Shown: positions 23,185 through 35,400 of the stretch, one piece after another | Layout: each line of letters opens with the position of its first letter | Position numbering within the stretch: the stretch's first letter is position 1 | NCBI RefSeq assembly: GCF_963678635.1 | Contig: NC_087068.1 | Coordinates: forward strand, 36,773,436-36,837,435 | Direction: 5' to 3' | DNA length: 64,000 nucleotides | Source: Symsagittifera roscoffensis | Taxonomy: Eukaryota > Xenacoelomorpha > Acoela > Convolutidae | Notes under the pieces: generated by a model | What the model was told of the DNA's origin: nothing | Database searches by the model: none | What the model saw: only the letters and a program-made list of their open reading frames with translations | Translations under genes and position numbers: made by a program

Positions 23185-23769
23185 GTTTGACACATAGTTT
23201 TCGTAGTTCATTGAATCCTAAGAAGCTCAAAAAGCGAAGCAGCTAAAATATCATGCAAAGTTGCTTACAGCTATTCAAAATGAATTTTTTGTATTATTTA
23301 AATTCTTCTAATCTCATATTTCGTAAGCAATTTAAAAATTGTTTTTTCTTCAGACCCTTTTATTAATAACAATTTTAATGAGAGTTAAACAAGCACAATA
23401 GGAACGTCAAATTTAAAATTTAGTTTGAATTACAGTAATCAAATCGGTGGAGCAATTTAGCGTAATTTTTAGGTTTTGCAAATAAATCTGTATTGTTAAG
23501 TTTCAAAAATTAGGAAATCTTGAAGCAAGGCTACGCAATAGCGTAAAATATCTAAATTGTTTTGTTAAATTGGTAAAAAAAAGACTCAAAAGATAAGGTT
23601 GATGAAAAAAGCAACGGAAGCAAATTCAACTTTTCGTGAAAAACTTTTGAATTTGTTCAAAAATCTCCAATCTGCAGCGGCTATTTTCAATGAAATCAAC
23701 TTGGTTTAAGAACCTGTACAAGAGTATCGACAGTTTTTTGCTTATCAACATCGACAAGTTGATCCTAAA

Positions 23770-24177
23770 TGAGTTATGTATGATGTTTAACTCATAGAGT
23801 AATTTCGGATAGGGTACACCGTCTGCTCGTCACGCTATCTTATTTTCGGCCGGATAGATTCGTGCAACTTCTTAGTCTAATACCGATCCTAATCTTACTC
23901 TTATATCTACTAGTCTCAGGGTGTTTAACTAGTTTCTGCTAGGCTCAATAGATCTAGAGTATACTGGTATTATTGCGGCTGCTTAAGTACTCGGGAGAGG
24001 CAACTAATTTCTAAGTTAAATTCAAATCTCTCTGGTGCTGTAATTACAAGTAATTTCAGCACTTACAAATCAGTAGGTTGTTAGTTAGATGAATCATGAC
24101 TGGTTAATATTAAATATTTTACAGTGGTAAAATATCTAATTTATGAAATAATAAAATGTAGCTTAGATCAGGTTCCA
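23770..24177 (-). mobile_element. Solo LTR of family B in X2
   Basis: 408 bp, the same length and ends (TGAGTTAT ... GGTTCCA on plus) as the X1 copy, duplicated with the module rather than independently inserted. Confidence 0.8.
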
Positions 24178-24538
24178 AATCCTACAAGACAAGGTTCCGT
24201 CAAAATAATGAAACATTTCAACTGATCTTACAATTTTTGTTATGTTTGAAAAAAAACGATGAAATTTTGAGTAAAATTTCTTTTTGTTAATTAGTTTTGA
24301 GCGCATAACAATGGTAAGCTTTCAAGTTACTCTTTTTAGCCAATGCCAAACCCAAAAGTTTTTTTTTGTAATTTTGAAAAAAAAACCAGTTGCATATTTT
24401 CGAGACTAGGAAGGTTTTGCTTTGCTCATTAGCATTGAAGGTAGACCACGGGTCATATTTTATTAAATATAATATGTTTAGTATACTTTTGAAGAAATAT
24501 AGTTTACAAATCGAAGGTGATAAAAGTTACCATACCAC

Positions 24539-26170
24539 TGTTTTATGAGAAAACTCAGTTGAAGTTCTGGCTGGTTACTATCATGGATTGAAACTTTCTA
24601 ACATAAACGCACTATATAGTGAAAGGGTACTTATCAGTAGAGTAACGGCTTTCTTTTTCTTTCTTCGTTTACCAAGTTAATTCAGCCTGTCTGAGTTTCC
24701 CCTCGATGTGTCCCACTCGTCTGGAATTTGTGGTTTGTTGAATTAGTTATTTGGTTTCAATAAAACAAAAAGAAGGTTTGTTTTGATTTTCGGGATACTT
24801 CAAACCGGGGCAATTTATTGGGAGCTGGGAATACCCACGTGGCTTGCTTCTATCTGGGTAGACAGTTAAATCCATTGACAGGCGGTAAGGCCCACGATTA
24901 ATTCTACAGCAGTTTTGAAGAATGTATGAAACCTTCCTTCCTTTTTACCAACTGTTTGTGTTTGCAGTAAGACTCAAAATGATTCCAGGAGAAAACCAAT
25001 CAGGTTAGTTTTTAAAAATTAATTCGCACAATGACGCGCACGACGCATCTAGCTGCATTGACTTTCAACCAATCAGACAATGTCGTTTCGCGGCATTGTT
25101 ATGTAATTGGGTACTCGGGTGATAAAATATGTGGTTTCAGATTCTCAAATAAGATCAGGTTCAAACCTGTCCGTACACGACACATTTTTTAAATTTTGGG
25201 TAAATGAGCCATGTATGTAGGGATGGGGTGATTAAGTTATACACTACTGAAGTCTATGGAAAAAATGCTTATCATAAAAAATTGATACAAAATTATAAAA
25301 AATGTTTTAAAAATTTCAATGAACATTTTGCTCTACTTGCCTCTGTTGAAGCTTTCTGGTCATTAAAAAAGTGATTTAAAAACTTTTATAAAAATCTTAT
25401 CATACAATTTTTTTTAAATTTTCATCAAATTTTCGTTACTTGTTTGGTATATAATTCCATGTGAAAAAAAAGTTATAATTAATTTTTATAATTATAATTA
25501 CCAAATGCAGCTAATCTGCGTGGTAACTGCCAGTTACACTCTGGGTTGTCTTATGACAAAAAATCTTTGGCTAGTGTTTCGGTTGAAACACGAAATTTCG
25601 AAACAAAATTTTTTTGATTTTTCAATTATCATTTCAATTTCATAGTATGGAAAAAACGTATCATACAATTTCATTTATGGAAAAATGCTTTTTTTGCTAT
25701 TTTCATACACTTACTTTTGCTCTATGAAATTGTATGAAAGAGTATGATAAGCATTTTTTTCATTTTGAAGTTTGTATGATAAGCATTTTTTGTCAAACCG
25801 GGACAATTATGAAGCCTTTTAAAACCCTATTTACAAGCACAGTAGAAAAACTCTAACATTTTGTGGTGTTGCCATTTATATGTTTTAGCCAAAATTCTAG
25901 CAAAGTAGTCAGCTGTGATCTACGCTCATGTCGAGTAAATGATGAAAGTGGTAGGAAGTGAATTAGATGAAGACGTCTTAATTCGAGCTGAGAGAGAGAA
26001 AGAGATAGCAATGGAGAGATGAGGCAGCACACATATTGGGCTCAAAGAGAGTTTAAGGTTTTAAGGAAAATTCAGAGAATAGAATTTCAAGATTCAAAGC
26101 TCGTTCAGTTTTGTCATGAGATCGGAGTAAGCTACGATGAAGTCTTTTCTCCTTTAGTCAAATATACAAA
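24539..26170 (+). repeat. Single Y unit (Y4)
   Basis: It starts TGTTTTATGAGAAAACTCAG as Y1 does and has the same promoter-like block, MITE and copia RT relic (26,019-26,170). Unlike Y1-Y3 it is present once between X2 and Z2. Confidence 0.85.
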
Positions 26171-26831
26171 ACAATTTGTTATTGTTCCGACTTTCGAAAA
26201 AAAACTGAATATTTAAGCTCGGTGAAGTTTTTTTACTCAGTCAATTTTCAACGATCGAAATATCAATTTTCAACAAAAAATTTTGTTCATCATTGAAGAT
26301 AGCGTTTTCTTGAGTTCAAATGTAAAAAGATATTTAACCTCAGATTATTTTCAATAAAGTTCTGGGGGCTTGAAATTGCCAAAATTGCCATGTTCTGGAC
26401 TACGTTATGCGCGCTTTAAATAGTTCATTCATAATGCTTAGAACATAATACGAGTTATTTGTGCGTGGCAAAATATCCCGCACAACAAAATTGTTCCAAA
26501 TTGAAACAAGACTGCTCGTACCAGGGCGAATCAGACGACAGTTCAAACAAGATGAAGATACTTTATGTAGAAACGGAGAAAGGTGGGAAAGAAACGGACA
26601 ACACAATCAACGAAGCTACACAGGAAGAACATGAGAAATTGGAGGAAGACAACATTAATGGAGAAGCAAAAGAACTAAATAAATGACATGACATCTGAGA
26701 AGAAAGATTGCAAGCACAAGTTGTCAAGGGACTATAAAACTCAAATTTAAAACGACTTGTTCAAAATTCCTGTCAAAGAGGAGTGTCATCCGGTACGGAT
26801 AGATAAACTCAGCATCATTGATATGAATTGT
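26171..26831 (+). repeat. Array module Z, copy 2
   Basis: Nearly identical to Z1, with the family C 3' end and the truncated C LTR start at 26,784-26,830, joined directly to X3. Confidence 0.85.
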
Positions 26832-28043
26832 ACGCAATGTAAAACACTAAGGATCTAATTATGATCTCGTATACTATAAGTAGGACCCAAATGCTGGCTT
26901 CAATTCACTATGGAACGATTTTAATTAGCACTTACTCTACGCGTGCTTTAAGAATGAAACATATAGCTCGGTAATTCTTTCAAAATTATTTTTAAAGTTT
27001 GTCAATAACATTTCGTAAAAAGTCAATATTACTGCATAAAAAACCACCCTACACACATTAATTTTGAAAACCGCAACAAAAATATGACTTGTTTTTTGTA
27101 GACTCAATTCTAATGACTCAGGCAATTTGACTTTTTTCTCCTTTTTGCGATCTTTAATTGCTTTTTGTTGAACTTAATAGTTCCGACTTTCGAAGAAAAT
27201 GACCGAATATTTGTGCTCGGATTGGTTTTTTTTTCAAACAATTATCGATTTTTCACCTGAACTTTTTCGACTAAAACTATATCGTTGCCTTGAGCTGGAA
27301 TTTAAAAAAATTCTAATGTGATTGTTTTTTGTAATGTTACAGGGGTTGTAAGATTGGCAGTTTGGCCAAATTTGGACAATTAATACGCGATATATTACAT
27401 ACTAGTAACACAACGATGAAGCGGATACATAATACGTCCTATCAATTATTGTTCCAAATTGAATTGAGGCGCGCTATTCCATTTGTTTATTTATATTCTA
27501 TATGCAAAATATATCATTTTGTGCTTTATATGGCGCGCGGGGGATGATTTTTAAAAATGGAAAAAATCGTGTTTTTTGAAATTAAATTTATAAAATTTTT
27601 TCATGCGAACAGTACACTGTAGACCTCAAGAAAGCAGTCCGAAATTTCAAGGTTTCGTTTTGATACGAACAAACGAGCTGTCTGTTTTCAAATTTCTGAT
27701 AGAAAAGAATTTTGTATGGACTATTGACCAGATATGCAATTTTTTAGAAACTGCAACAGAAAAAAAAACAACTGGATTAGTTCACAACAAAATTCACCCA
27801 CTATTCTCAAACCTGATCCAATTTGCTTTTTTATTATGTTCTGATCCCATTTATTTTTTCGTTTTCAAAAATTCTCCTATAAATTTCCAAAATCAACTGA
27901 ATGTAACATGAAAATTAATTTTTAACAAGACATATTGGTACTAAAAATAGATAAATATGTTGGATGGTATTTTGTTGATTAACTCCAAAAATATTCAAAA
28001 TGTTGAACCCTGACTGTTCGTCATTCACCAAAATTTGTAATGA
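26832..28043 (+). repeat. Array module X, copy 3 (truncated)
   Basis: It matches the first 1.2 kb of X1 and X2, then stops at about 28,043, where the text jumps into the middle of a Y unit. The FN3-like pseudo-exon and solo LTR are missing. Confidence 0.9.
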
Positions 28044-28839
28044 AATTTTTTTGATTTTTCAATTATCATTTCAATTTCATAGTATGGAAAAAACTTATCA
28101 TACAATTTCTTTTATGGAAAAAATGCTTTTTTTGCTATTTTCATACACTTACTTTTGCTCTACGAAATTGTATGAAAGGGTATGATAAGCATTTTTTTCA
28201 TTTTGAAGTTTGTATGATAAGCATTTTTTGTCAAACCGGGACAATTATGAAGCCTTTTAAAACCCTATTTACAAGCACAGTAGAAAAACTCTAACATTTT
28301 GTGGTGTTGCCATTCATATGGTTTAGCCAAAATTCTAGCAAAGAAGTCAGCTGTGATCTACGCTCATGTCGAGGAAAGGATGAAAGTGGTTGGAAGTGAA
28401 ATAGATGAAGACTTTTTAACTCGAGCTGAGAGAGAGAAAGAGATAGCAATGGAGAAATGAGGCAGCACACATATTGGGCTCAAAAAGAGTTTAAGGTTTT
28501 AAGGAAAATTCAGAGAATAGAATTTCAGGATTCAAAGCTCGTTCAGTTTTGTTATTTAAAGCTTCTGTCATGAGAACGGAGTAAGCTACGATGAAGTGTT
28601 TTCTCCTCTAGTCAAATATACGAAATTTTTTGTTAATGTTCCGACTTTCGAAGAAAACGGAATATTTAAGCTCGGTGAGGTTTTTTACTCAGTCAATTTT
28701 CAACGATCAATATAACAATTTTCAACAAAAAATTTTGTTCATGATTGAAGATATAATTTTCTTGAGTTCAAATATAAAAAGATATTTAACCTCAGATTAT
28801 TTTCAATAAAGTTCTGGGGGCTTGAAAATTGCCAAACAG
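28044..28839 (+). repeat. Partial Y5 and Z3 after the X3 breakpoint
   Basis: From 28,044 the sequence corresponds to Y1 position 16,400 onward. It contains the MITE right end, the copia RT relic (about 28,460-28,630, with GVSYDEVFSPLVKYT after a small insertion), then the Z foldback block from 28,631. Its differences from Y1-Y4 resemble the distant copy Y6 at 53,455, so it may derive from another array. It ends where the family C relic starts at about 28,840. Confidence 0.75.
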
Positions 28840-29505
28840 GATTTGATGGCCTCACGGATGTGCCAGCTGAATTTCAAAAAGCCATCGACTTAACTCTTAC
28901 AAATAGCTTAAACACCTATGCATGCCTAGGAGACTCACAGATCGTTACGAAAGGGTCAATCGATATACACAAACAAAAACTACAAACAATTCTACAAAAA
29001 GCTAGATGCAGAAAACCTTGCCATATCATTGGACAAATGTAAGTTTGCTTGTAGACCTTTTGAGTGGCTAGGGTACACTGTAAACAGCGAGGGCACTACA
29101 CCATTGATAGTAACCTAGAAACTGATGCTTCTACGACAGGGTTAGGGGCTTCACTCGAACAAAATTCACAAGAAGCCTGGGTGGCAATAGCTTATGCATC
29201 ACGATTTTAAATTTCCTTGAGGAAAAATATTCAGTCAATGAGTTAGAATTACTTCGGTTTGTGTGGGCCATTGAACACTTCAAATATCCTCATGAAAAAC
29301 ATTTCACCGTCACCACAGATCATCAAGCTCTGATCAAGGCTCTAAATGCAAGCGAAAGATCAAAGACCAGCAATAGCAGGATAACTCGGTGAATTGACAG
29401 GTTAATCCCATTCCATTTTGATATCAAATATTTGGTGGGTAACAAAATGGGGCTATTAGACTATATATGTCACAAAATCCAGTTGGATTGGCAAAACCCC
29501 CAAGC
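28840..29505 (+). pseudogene. Family C1 Gypsy relic: RT end and RNase H
   Basis: The text begins within the reverse transcriptase at GFDGLTDVPAEFQKAI, a Ty3/Gypsy motif. The catalytic YxDD site appears as YACLGDSQIVTKG at about 28,916-28,954, so the first catalytic aspartate of the pair is replaced (LGDS). Thumb sequence follows to about 29,100, then RNase H text (TDASTTGLGASLEQNSQ; TTDHQALIKALNAS) broken by frame changes and stops. Fingers, palm N-terminus, protease and gag are absent. The same family is represented by C2 at 48,387. Confidence 0.8.
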
Positions 29506-30640
29506 GAGTACGATGAGGAATTTGTTCTAGCATCAATTAAAGCATTCATAAATAATTTGGAAGTGATTGACAACCTCATCCTTAACTATTTAGCCAATAG
29601 GAATATGGCACCGTATCAGCTGATCAAAAAGCGCGGAAAATAAAAGGACAACAGTTAACAATTCAAATCCTCAATTGAGAAAACAAGTGTCCAAAAATTC
29701 TGAAAGTGGTCAATTGCAAACACCGAAACAAAATCAGTTCTGCTCAAATCATTCTGAAACTCAGTCGGTTCTAACTCGAAAAACAAACTAAATAGTAAAA
29801 CGTATCTTCAAAAAACAATCGTATCGTCGGCGAAATCAAACCATTTTATCAACTACATAAATAAAACACAGAAAATGAGTGGAAAACAGGAATTAAAGAG
29901 TTTCAAAGGATGATTTATTCCAGACGAAGTCAAATCCCTAACACCACATGGAAGAAAGGAGGAAAAATCATCAAATTGTCAGGTGTCGTCTGACAGAGAG
30001 GAGAACCTCTCAGATCCTCGGTGGCACAAATAACCACCAACCATTAAAAACAGAAGCCACCACATCTACCTCGTCACCAAAAGATACGGTCAAGGACGCA
30101 AGAGAACTACTTTCCTCGAAACCACCAGTTAACAAGTTCCCAAAATTCTTTTTTTACGAAGAAACAACAAGAACAGAGAAGTCGCACACACTCAGAGTAA
30201 GAACGACACAAGCAGAAGAAACCGAGAACTGCAAAGAATTTGCGGAGACACAAACTGGCATTAGGGAGAGTCAGACAAAAAAGCAAGAACATTGCGTGAG
30301 TAGGATAAACCACATCATTGCAAGCCAGGGGAAGGTGCCCCAAGTGAGGAACCGCCCACAATGACGAGAACACAACTAGAAGCAAGCCACCACATGATAA
30401 CTGAGGGGATAGTGGCCACAGTAAATCAAGCATCAATGGCAGAAAGCTTGAAGCAGAAAGATGTTCCGCAAAAAACTTAAGAAGGTGCCATTGGAATATA
30501 ATTGCCGCATCTACCTGAAAGAACAGAAATTTGCGACCATTCATCAATATACTCAAAACGCAGGACTGGGATTCAATCAATTCTTCCTACAGCCAGTTCT
30601 GTTTCCATGTGCACAACCGTGTACATATGCGCGCGGACTG
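29506..30640 (+). pseudogene. Family C1: long RNase H-integrase linker
   Basis: An open stretch of 138 codons (29,948-30,364) is rich in Thr, Glu, Arg and Lys, with no recognised domain. It sits between RNase H and the integrase zinc finger, where Gypsy polyproteins usually have a short tether. Element A has a similarly long charged linker at the same place (42,322-43,050). The same segment, shortened, is at 50,040-50,660 in C2. Confidence 0.6.
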
Positions 30641-31389
30641 CCTGCTCATCGACAAACGTATCGTCATTTCAACACAGCTGCGTCAGACAGTAGTGGACAG
30701 TAGTGGATCGGCGGCCATGCTGGAGTTATGCCACCATGTGTGGTTCCCACACATACATCAGTCAATCGTCCAGATGGCGCAAAGTTGCAAGCATTGCACA
30801 GAGCAAGGTAAAAATTTCGAACCAATTATAGGGAAAAACACTCATTCTAAATAGATTCGGTCGTAGAACCAAATGAAGAGGTACAATTAAATTTTTCCGG
30901 GCCCCTCCCCGATGAGATAAACGAGGACGCTTGCATACTACTTGAAATAGAAAAAAGTCGAAATTTGCAACAGCAAAAGTTGTTTTAAATACTACGGCGG
31001 ATGTCGCCGTACAATTTATGCATTGGTATTTTTCAAAAAACTGATTACCTCGTCGGTTACAATGTGACCAAGCATAAACTTTTCGAGCGAAAAAATTTCA
31101 GCTTTTTTGTAACACAAACAACCTTAAATTACTCTTCGCACCGGTAGATGACCATAGAGCCATAGGGGTAGTCGAAAGAATTATACAAACACTAAAACGT
31201 AGACTAGGGGTAGGGAATACCACCAAACGGTGAAACAAAAGTTTCACCTTTCGAAGCACACATGCGTAGAAAACTAGACACTCCTCTGTCCAACGTGGCA
31301 ACAATTAGCTCAACTAACTAGTTGGGAAAATGCCAAACATGCATGCTTAGATCAAAAGAACCTCACAAAGCCAGCCCTGCCAGCAGAAA
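30641..31389 (+). pseudogene. Family C1: integrase relic
   Basis: The HHCC zinc-finger text LCHHVWFPHIHQSIVQMAQS followed by CKHC lies at about 30,720-30,810. The core follows, with FSGPLPDE near 30,895 (first catalytic Asp degraded or shifted) and GVVERIIQTLKR near 31,165-31,205, which holds the catalytic Glu. Frame changes and stops break it. It ends abruptly at about 31,389, where family B sequence begins. Confidence 0.75.
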
Positions 31390-33480
31390 CTAATAACAAA
31401 AAATACGACCTCGTAATCACCTCACACAGACAAATATTAGGATACATAAGAACCAGAAGGCAAACAATAAGAAAGAAAATTATTAACAAACAAAAACAAA
31501 TTATTAGGAAACGATTTTCAAAACGAAGAAACGCAAGTACCCAAAAACTGATTTTAAAAGTTGACAAAAATTAAATTGCAAACACTCGGACACTGGTTGT
31601 CCGTAAATTTTAGCCACCATTTTGAGCAGAAAAAAAAGTTTAGGAAACAAATAGCACGAAAAACCCTCGAAAAACAGGCCAAAATTGGCACAATTTTTAA
31701 AGGATTTTTAGGTCAAATTTTTCAACTTTTCAAAAAAAAAAATTTAAAAAAATCGTTAAAAAAATGTTTTGCGAGACGCAAGATCCAGCCTAAAAGACCC
31801 ATCTTAGTTAATAAAGGTAGCCCCAAAACATCAACATGAGAAAAATTCGCGTCCCAACCCAAACATCTGAAATCCACAAAAAAACAAGGAATTTGGGCAT
31901 ACTTTTGCATTTTTTTCAAAACTAGCTTCAAAAAATTAGAATTTTAAGAATGTTGGTCCCTAGAAATTACTATTGGCTATGACTAGGATAAAAAAAAATA
32001 GATGAATACATTTTGAATTGCGCTAGGGAGAAATTTTTCAAGATTTCATCATTATGAAAAACAAAGAAAATGAAAAGTGAAAAAAATGTATACTAACAGA
32101 GTTTGAGCGCAGCAGTACTTTGCGCTCCAAGAAACACCCATTGCAAACCGTACCCGATATGAGGACACCTATTTAGTATTATGCAATGGTTGCTTAACAT
32201 GCCAATTAAACAAAAATACACAAGGTTAATGTCAACCCACTAAAAAAACAATATGATATAAATTACCACTACATACTCACGATGAAGATCAATTTCATCA
32301 TCCACAAATTTTAAAATTAGGTTCCGGTACACACACCAAATGACTTTAAAAAGAGATAAAAAAACATAATGAAATTTTTCAAAAAGCAACAGAAAAATTA
32401 TTACAAAGACAAAACATTAATTCCCAAATTAGTTCTCGATTCACACCAGCTACAAACTTAAAAATCGAATTCCAAATTTTACAACACAAAAAGGAATTTC
32501 TAAAAAACTACAACCAATCCGAAAAGGACAATATCAAATAATTGATAAACCCACTGATGTAACATACAAACTTATGGACCTAAACAAAAAAAAATGTTCA
32601 ACAGCGGAACAATTTTTTACCTTATTATCCCAAAGAGTACGCTCTTCGCGAACTGACTCAGTTATAATCCTTCACAGGACTCAAAATTGTTCACAATAAC
32701 TCCGATTATAAAGAAAATCAGAACACTGATATGAATGAAATCCAAAAACCATTAGAACAAAAAAAAACTTAACAAACAAAAATTTCAAAACTTAGACAAT
32801 AAAAAGATAACTCAAACAGAAAGAAAAAATCAAAAGTTAGAGGAAAAAACTCTACCACAAGATCAAAAAGAAAAATATCAAACTAGAAAATTATCGCGAC
32901 TTCGAAATAAACCACGAAAAGAATATAAAACTCTTTCCACAATCGAAAACAATAAAGAAAGTTGAATTTCAGAGACCACTTTAAAATTAATAAACATTTT
33001 CACCTCATGAAAGATCTTTTAAACACCCGTACATTTTCTCAAAACTCATGCTGGAAAGCACTTGAACAAACTTGTTCAAATTAAGCGATTAAGAACCTTT
33101 CCGTATCATCACCTTTATTTTGACACGACTTCTTTAGCCGACAAACAATCGATTTCAAGCGTATCTCTAGCTATAACTAAAAGACCTCCAGGTCAGAAAT
33201 AAGCAAACCGCTATAAACTGACACCTAAAACAAACAAAATCTCAATATTACAACCCTCGCCTATCAAGTAGAACCAAGATCAACAATATTGTCCCAACTT
33301 AGACCTCAAAACTCCCTCAAACAAAACCTTCAACGCAGACGAATCCCGCCCACTAATCGTCCCACACATATTCCTACAGCCCATTGAAATCCTGATCCTA
33401 GAATTCATCCACAACACCAGATATTATCATAATTATAATATAATCAGAAACAACTTGCAATAAAATGCAATAGCTAAATT
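31390..33480 (+). mobile_element. Family B1 LTR-retrotransposon fragment
   Basis: Starts with text encoding a very basic segment (RTRRQTIRKKIINKQKQIIR) that is repeated in B2 near 35,690-35,765. At 32,500-32,650 it encodes KLQPIRKGQYQIIDKPTDVT, a GPY/F-type integrase C-terminal motif of Ty3/Gypsy elements. At 33,330-33,420 it matches the end of the third ORF of B3 (LIVPH, then EFIHNT). Large internal deletions separate these pieces. No LTR flanks it directly. Confidence 0.65.
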
Positions 33481-33800
33481 GTTCAAACCGTTAATATCCA
33501 TGAAAACTCAGTGTGGCTGCCTAATTGGCTCTATTTAGCAAAAGTTTTTGTAGGTGAAAATCTTTAAAAACAAGAGTTTTGCATTTGTGCGTTTTTGATA
33601 TTTTTCTGATTCAACGCCATGATTAAGAAAAATTGGCCACATTGAAAAACACAGGAAACTTAAGGAGAATCGTCAAAAGCTGCACTTGAAATGGCGAGTC
33701 ATGAAAAAGTGTTCGAAAGATGTGTAAAATTAGCACAAGCTTCCACGACTTTAATCTTTTTGACAATTACAACTTAGTATTTGATGCTTCGCGAGCAGGC
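33481..33800. other. No gene seen
   Basis: AT-rich sequence between fragment B1 and the left LTR of B2. I recognise nothing in it. Confidence 0.4.
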
Positions 33801-33804
33801 AATT

Positions 33805-34183
33805 TGGAACCAGATCTGAACTAGAGTTTATTATTGGATTTTATTCTGATATTTTATTTCTATAAATTATTGAATACTAACCAATCATACTCCATCAAAT
33901 CAACAACCTATTTATTTGTAAAGTGTTGAAACTAATTGTAGTTTCAACGCCAGAACAATTTGAATTTAACTTAGAATACAGTTGTTCTCATACTGGAACT
34001 AACTCGCGCAAACCGGTGTACACTAGATCTTTTGAGACTAGGAGATATAAGAGTAAGATTAAGATTGGTTTTAGACTAACAAGTTGCACGAGTCTATCCG
34101 GCCGAAAATAAGATAGCGTGACGAGCAGACGGTGTACCTTATCTGAAATTACTCTTTGAGTACAGTAACCTACACATAACTCA
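33805..34183 (+). repeat. Left (5') LTR of B2
   Basis: 379 bp with TG...CA ends. It shares GATATAAGAGTAAGATTAAG and GCCGAAAATAAGATAGCGTG with all other family B LTRs in the window. Divergence from the right LTR is substantial, so the insertion is old. Confidence 0.75.
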
Positions 34184-35400
34184 TCTGGTTTGACCAAAAG
34201 TCTCAAACAGACCTTAACTAACCTAGAATTAGACAAAAATTAGAATACACTTAGACAAATACAACATTTCATAAAAATGTTATATGTCAAAAACTTAGGA
34301 GATATGTCTCTACGCCTCAATAGATCAGATCCAATATTCCGAACAAAACGAGAACTACCCGGTATTGGAAGAAGACGTCAAACAAGAAACGACACACGAC
34401 TAGGAGGAAATCTACTAATTGATTTCATTTTTCATGATAGTACGACAAAAACGAGATCAAACTTTTGTATTTAGGGCATAAAATTTTGAAGAAGCACCTT
34501 CATTAACCTTTCATGGCGCTAAGCCCAACAACTATACAAAAACGACCGATAAAAACAACACTAGTCAATCTTCTTGAGAAATCTGCGGTAAATTAAAAAC
34601 ATCTTGAAAAAAATATATTTAATGATTATAAAAGTGTAAAAATTAGTTATTACAAAGCATCAATTGTTGGTATAAATCATCCCTTCATCCCAGCTTCATC
34701 ACCTAAAAAATAACAGCAAATCTCAAAAACTAACAACCATCAAAACTAAAAATTTAACCTTTTTAACTTAACGTTTTTTCGAAAAACTATCAAGGCTTAT
34801 CCTTGTTTTCACCTAAATCAATTTCATTTAAAATAAAAGATTTCACATAGGTTTCTCATGGATCTTTAAATTAAATTAAACTGAATCTAATTTACCGATC
34901 ATCAAGTCTTCCCTTGGACCTTTAAGTTAAATTAAACTAAATCTAAACTTGTGATCATCAAGGTTTCCCTAGGATCTTTAAATTAAATTAAACTAAATCT
35001 AAATTACTGATCATCAAGGCTTATCCTTGGATCAAATAGAACAATTTTGCTCTCCCCCTCCCATATCAATTAGTGTCTAACGACCTCAAACGTCGATTTA
35101 CCACCCAACCCTTAATAAAGACCCAGAATTAACATATTTTTCAAATAGCTAACCATTCTAATTAGGATAAACAGTGAAGAACTTCGGTTACTCATACTTC
35201 ACTTGATCCCCTTCCTCTTAAATGACCCAGGCTAAAACAATTAAATTTAGTAACTCATAAAATAGTATCTAACGAACTACTTGCGTTCTAACTATACCTG
35301 AACCTTGTGGATCGATTTACTATTCTCCAACCCTTGATCACAAATCACAACCCCTAAGTAAGATTAGGTAAGTCTATCTTAACTTAGAATTATTCAAGAG
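34184..35400 (+). other. B2 leader region with three 60-bp repeats
   Basis: About 34,858-35,034 contains three near-copies of a unit around TTTAAATTAAATTAAACTRAA followed by GATCATCAAG. A 65-codon frame at 34,277-34,474 shows no known domain. There is no gag-like motif. Confidence 0.55.

Larger units (their letters stand above)
20898..24538 (+). repeat. Array module X, copy 2
   Basis: Near-identical to X1 but without the 219-bp internal duplication. It contains the same decayed foldback half, the FN3-like pseudo-exon (22,901-23,184), and a family B solo LTR (23,770-24,177). Confidence 0.9.

Noticed and set aside
14345-24177. CRISPR-like or regulatory array from repeated LTR segments
   Set aside because: The repeats are two solo LTRs and one 219-bp duplication, not short regularly spaced repeats with unique spacers.
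30107-30580. 157-codon minus-strand frame across family C1
   Set aside because: Antisense of the charged C1 linker; the matching plus-strand text is conserved in C2, so this is a shadow.
31722-31931. Lys/Phe-rich frames on both strands around 31,560-31,930
   Set aside because: Produced by A and T runs in family B sequence; no domain and no conservation of frame with B2.
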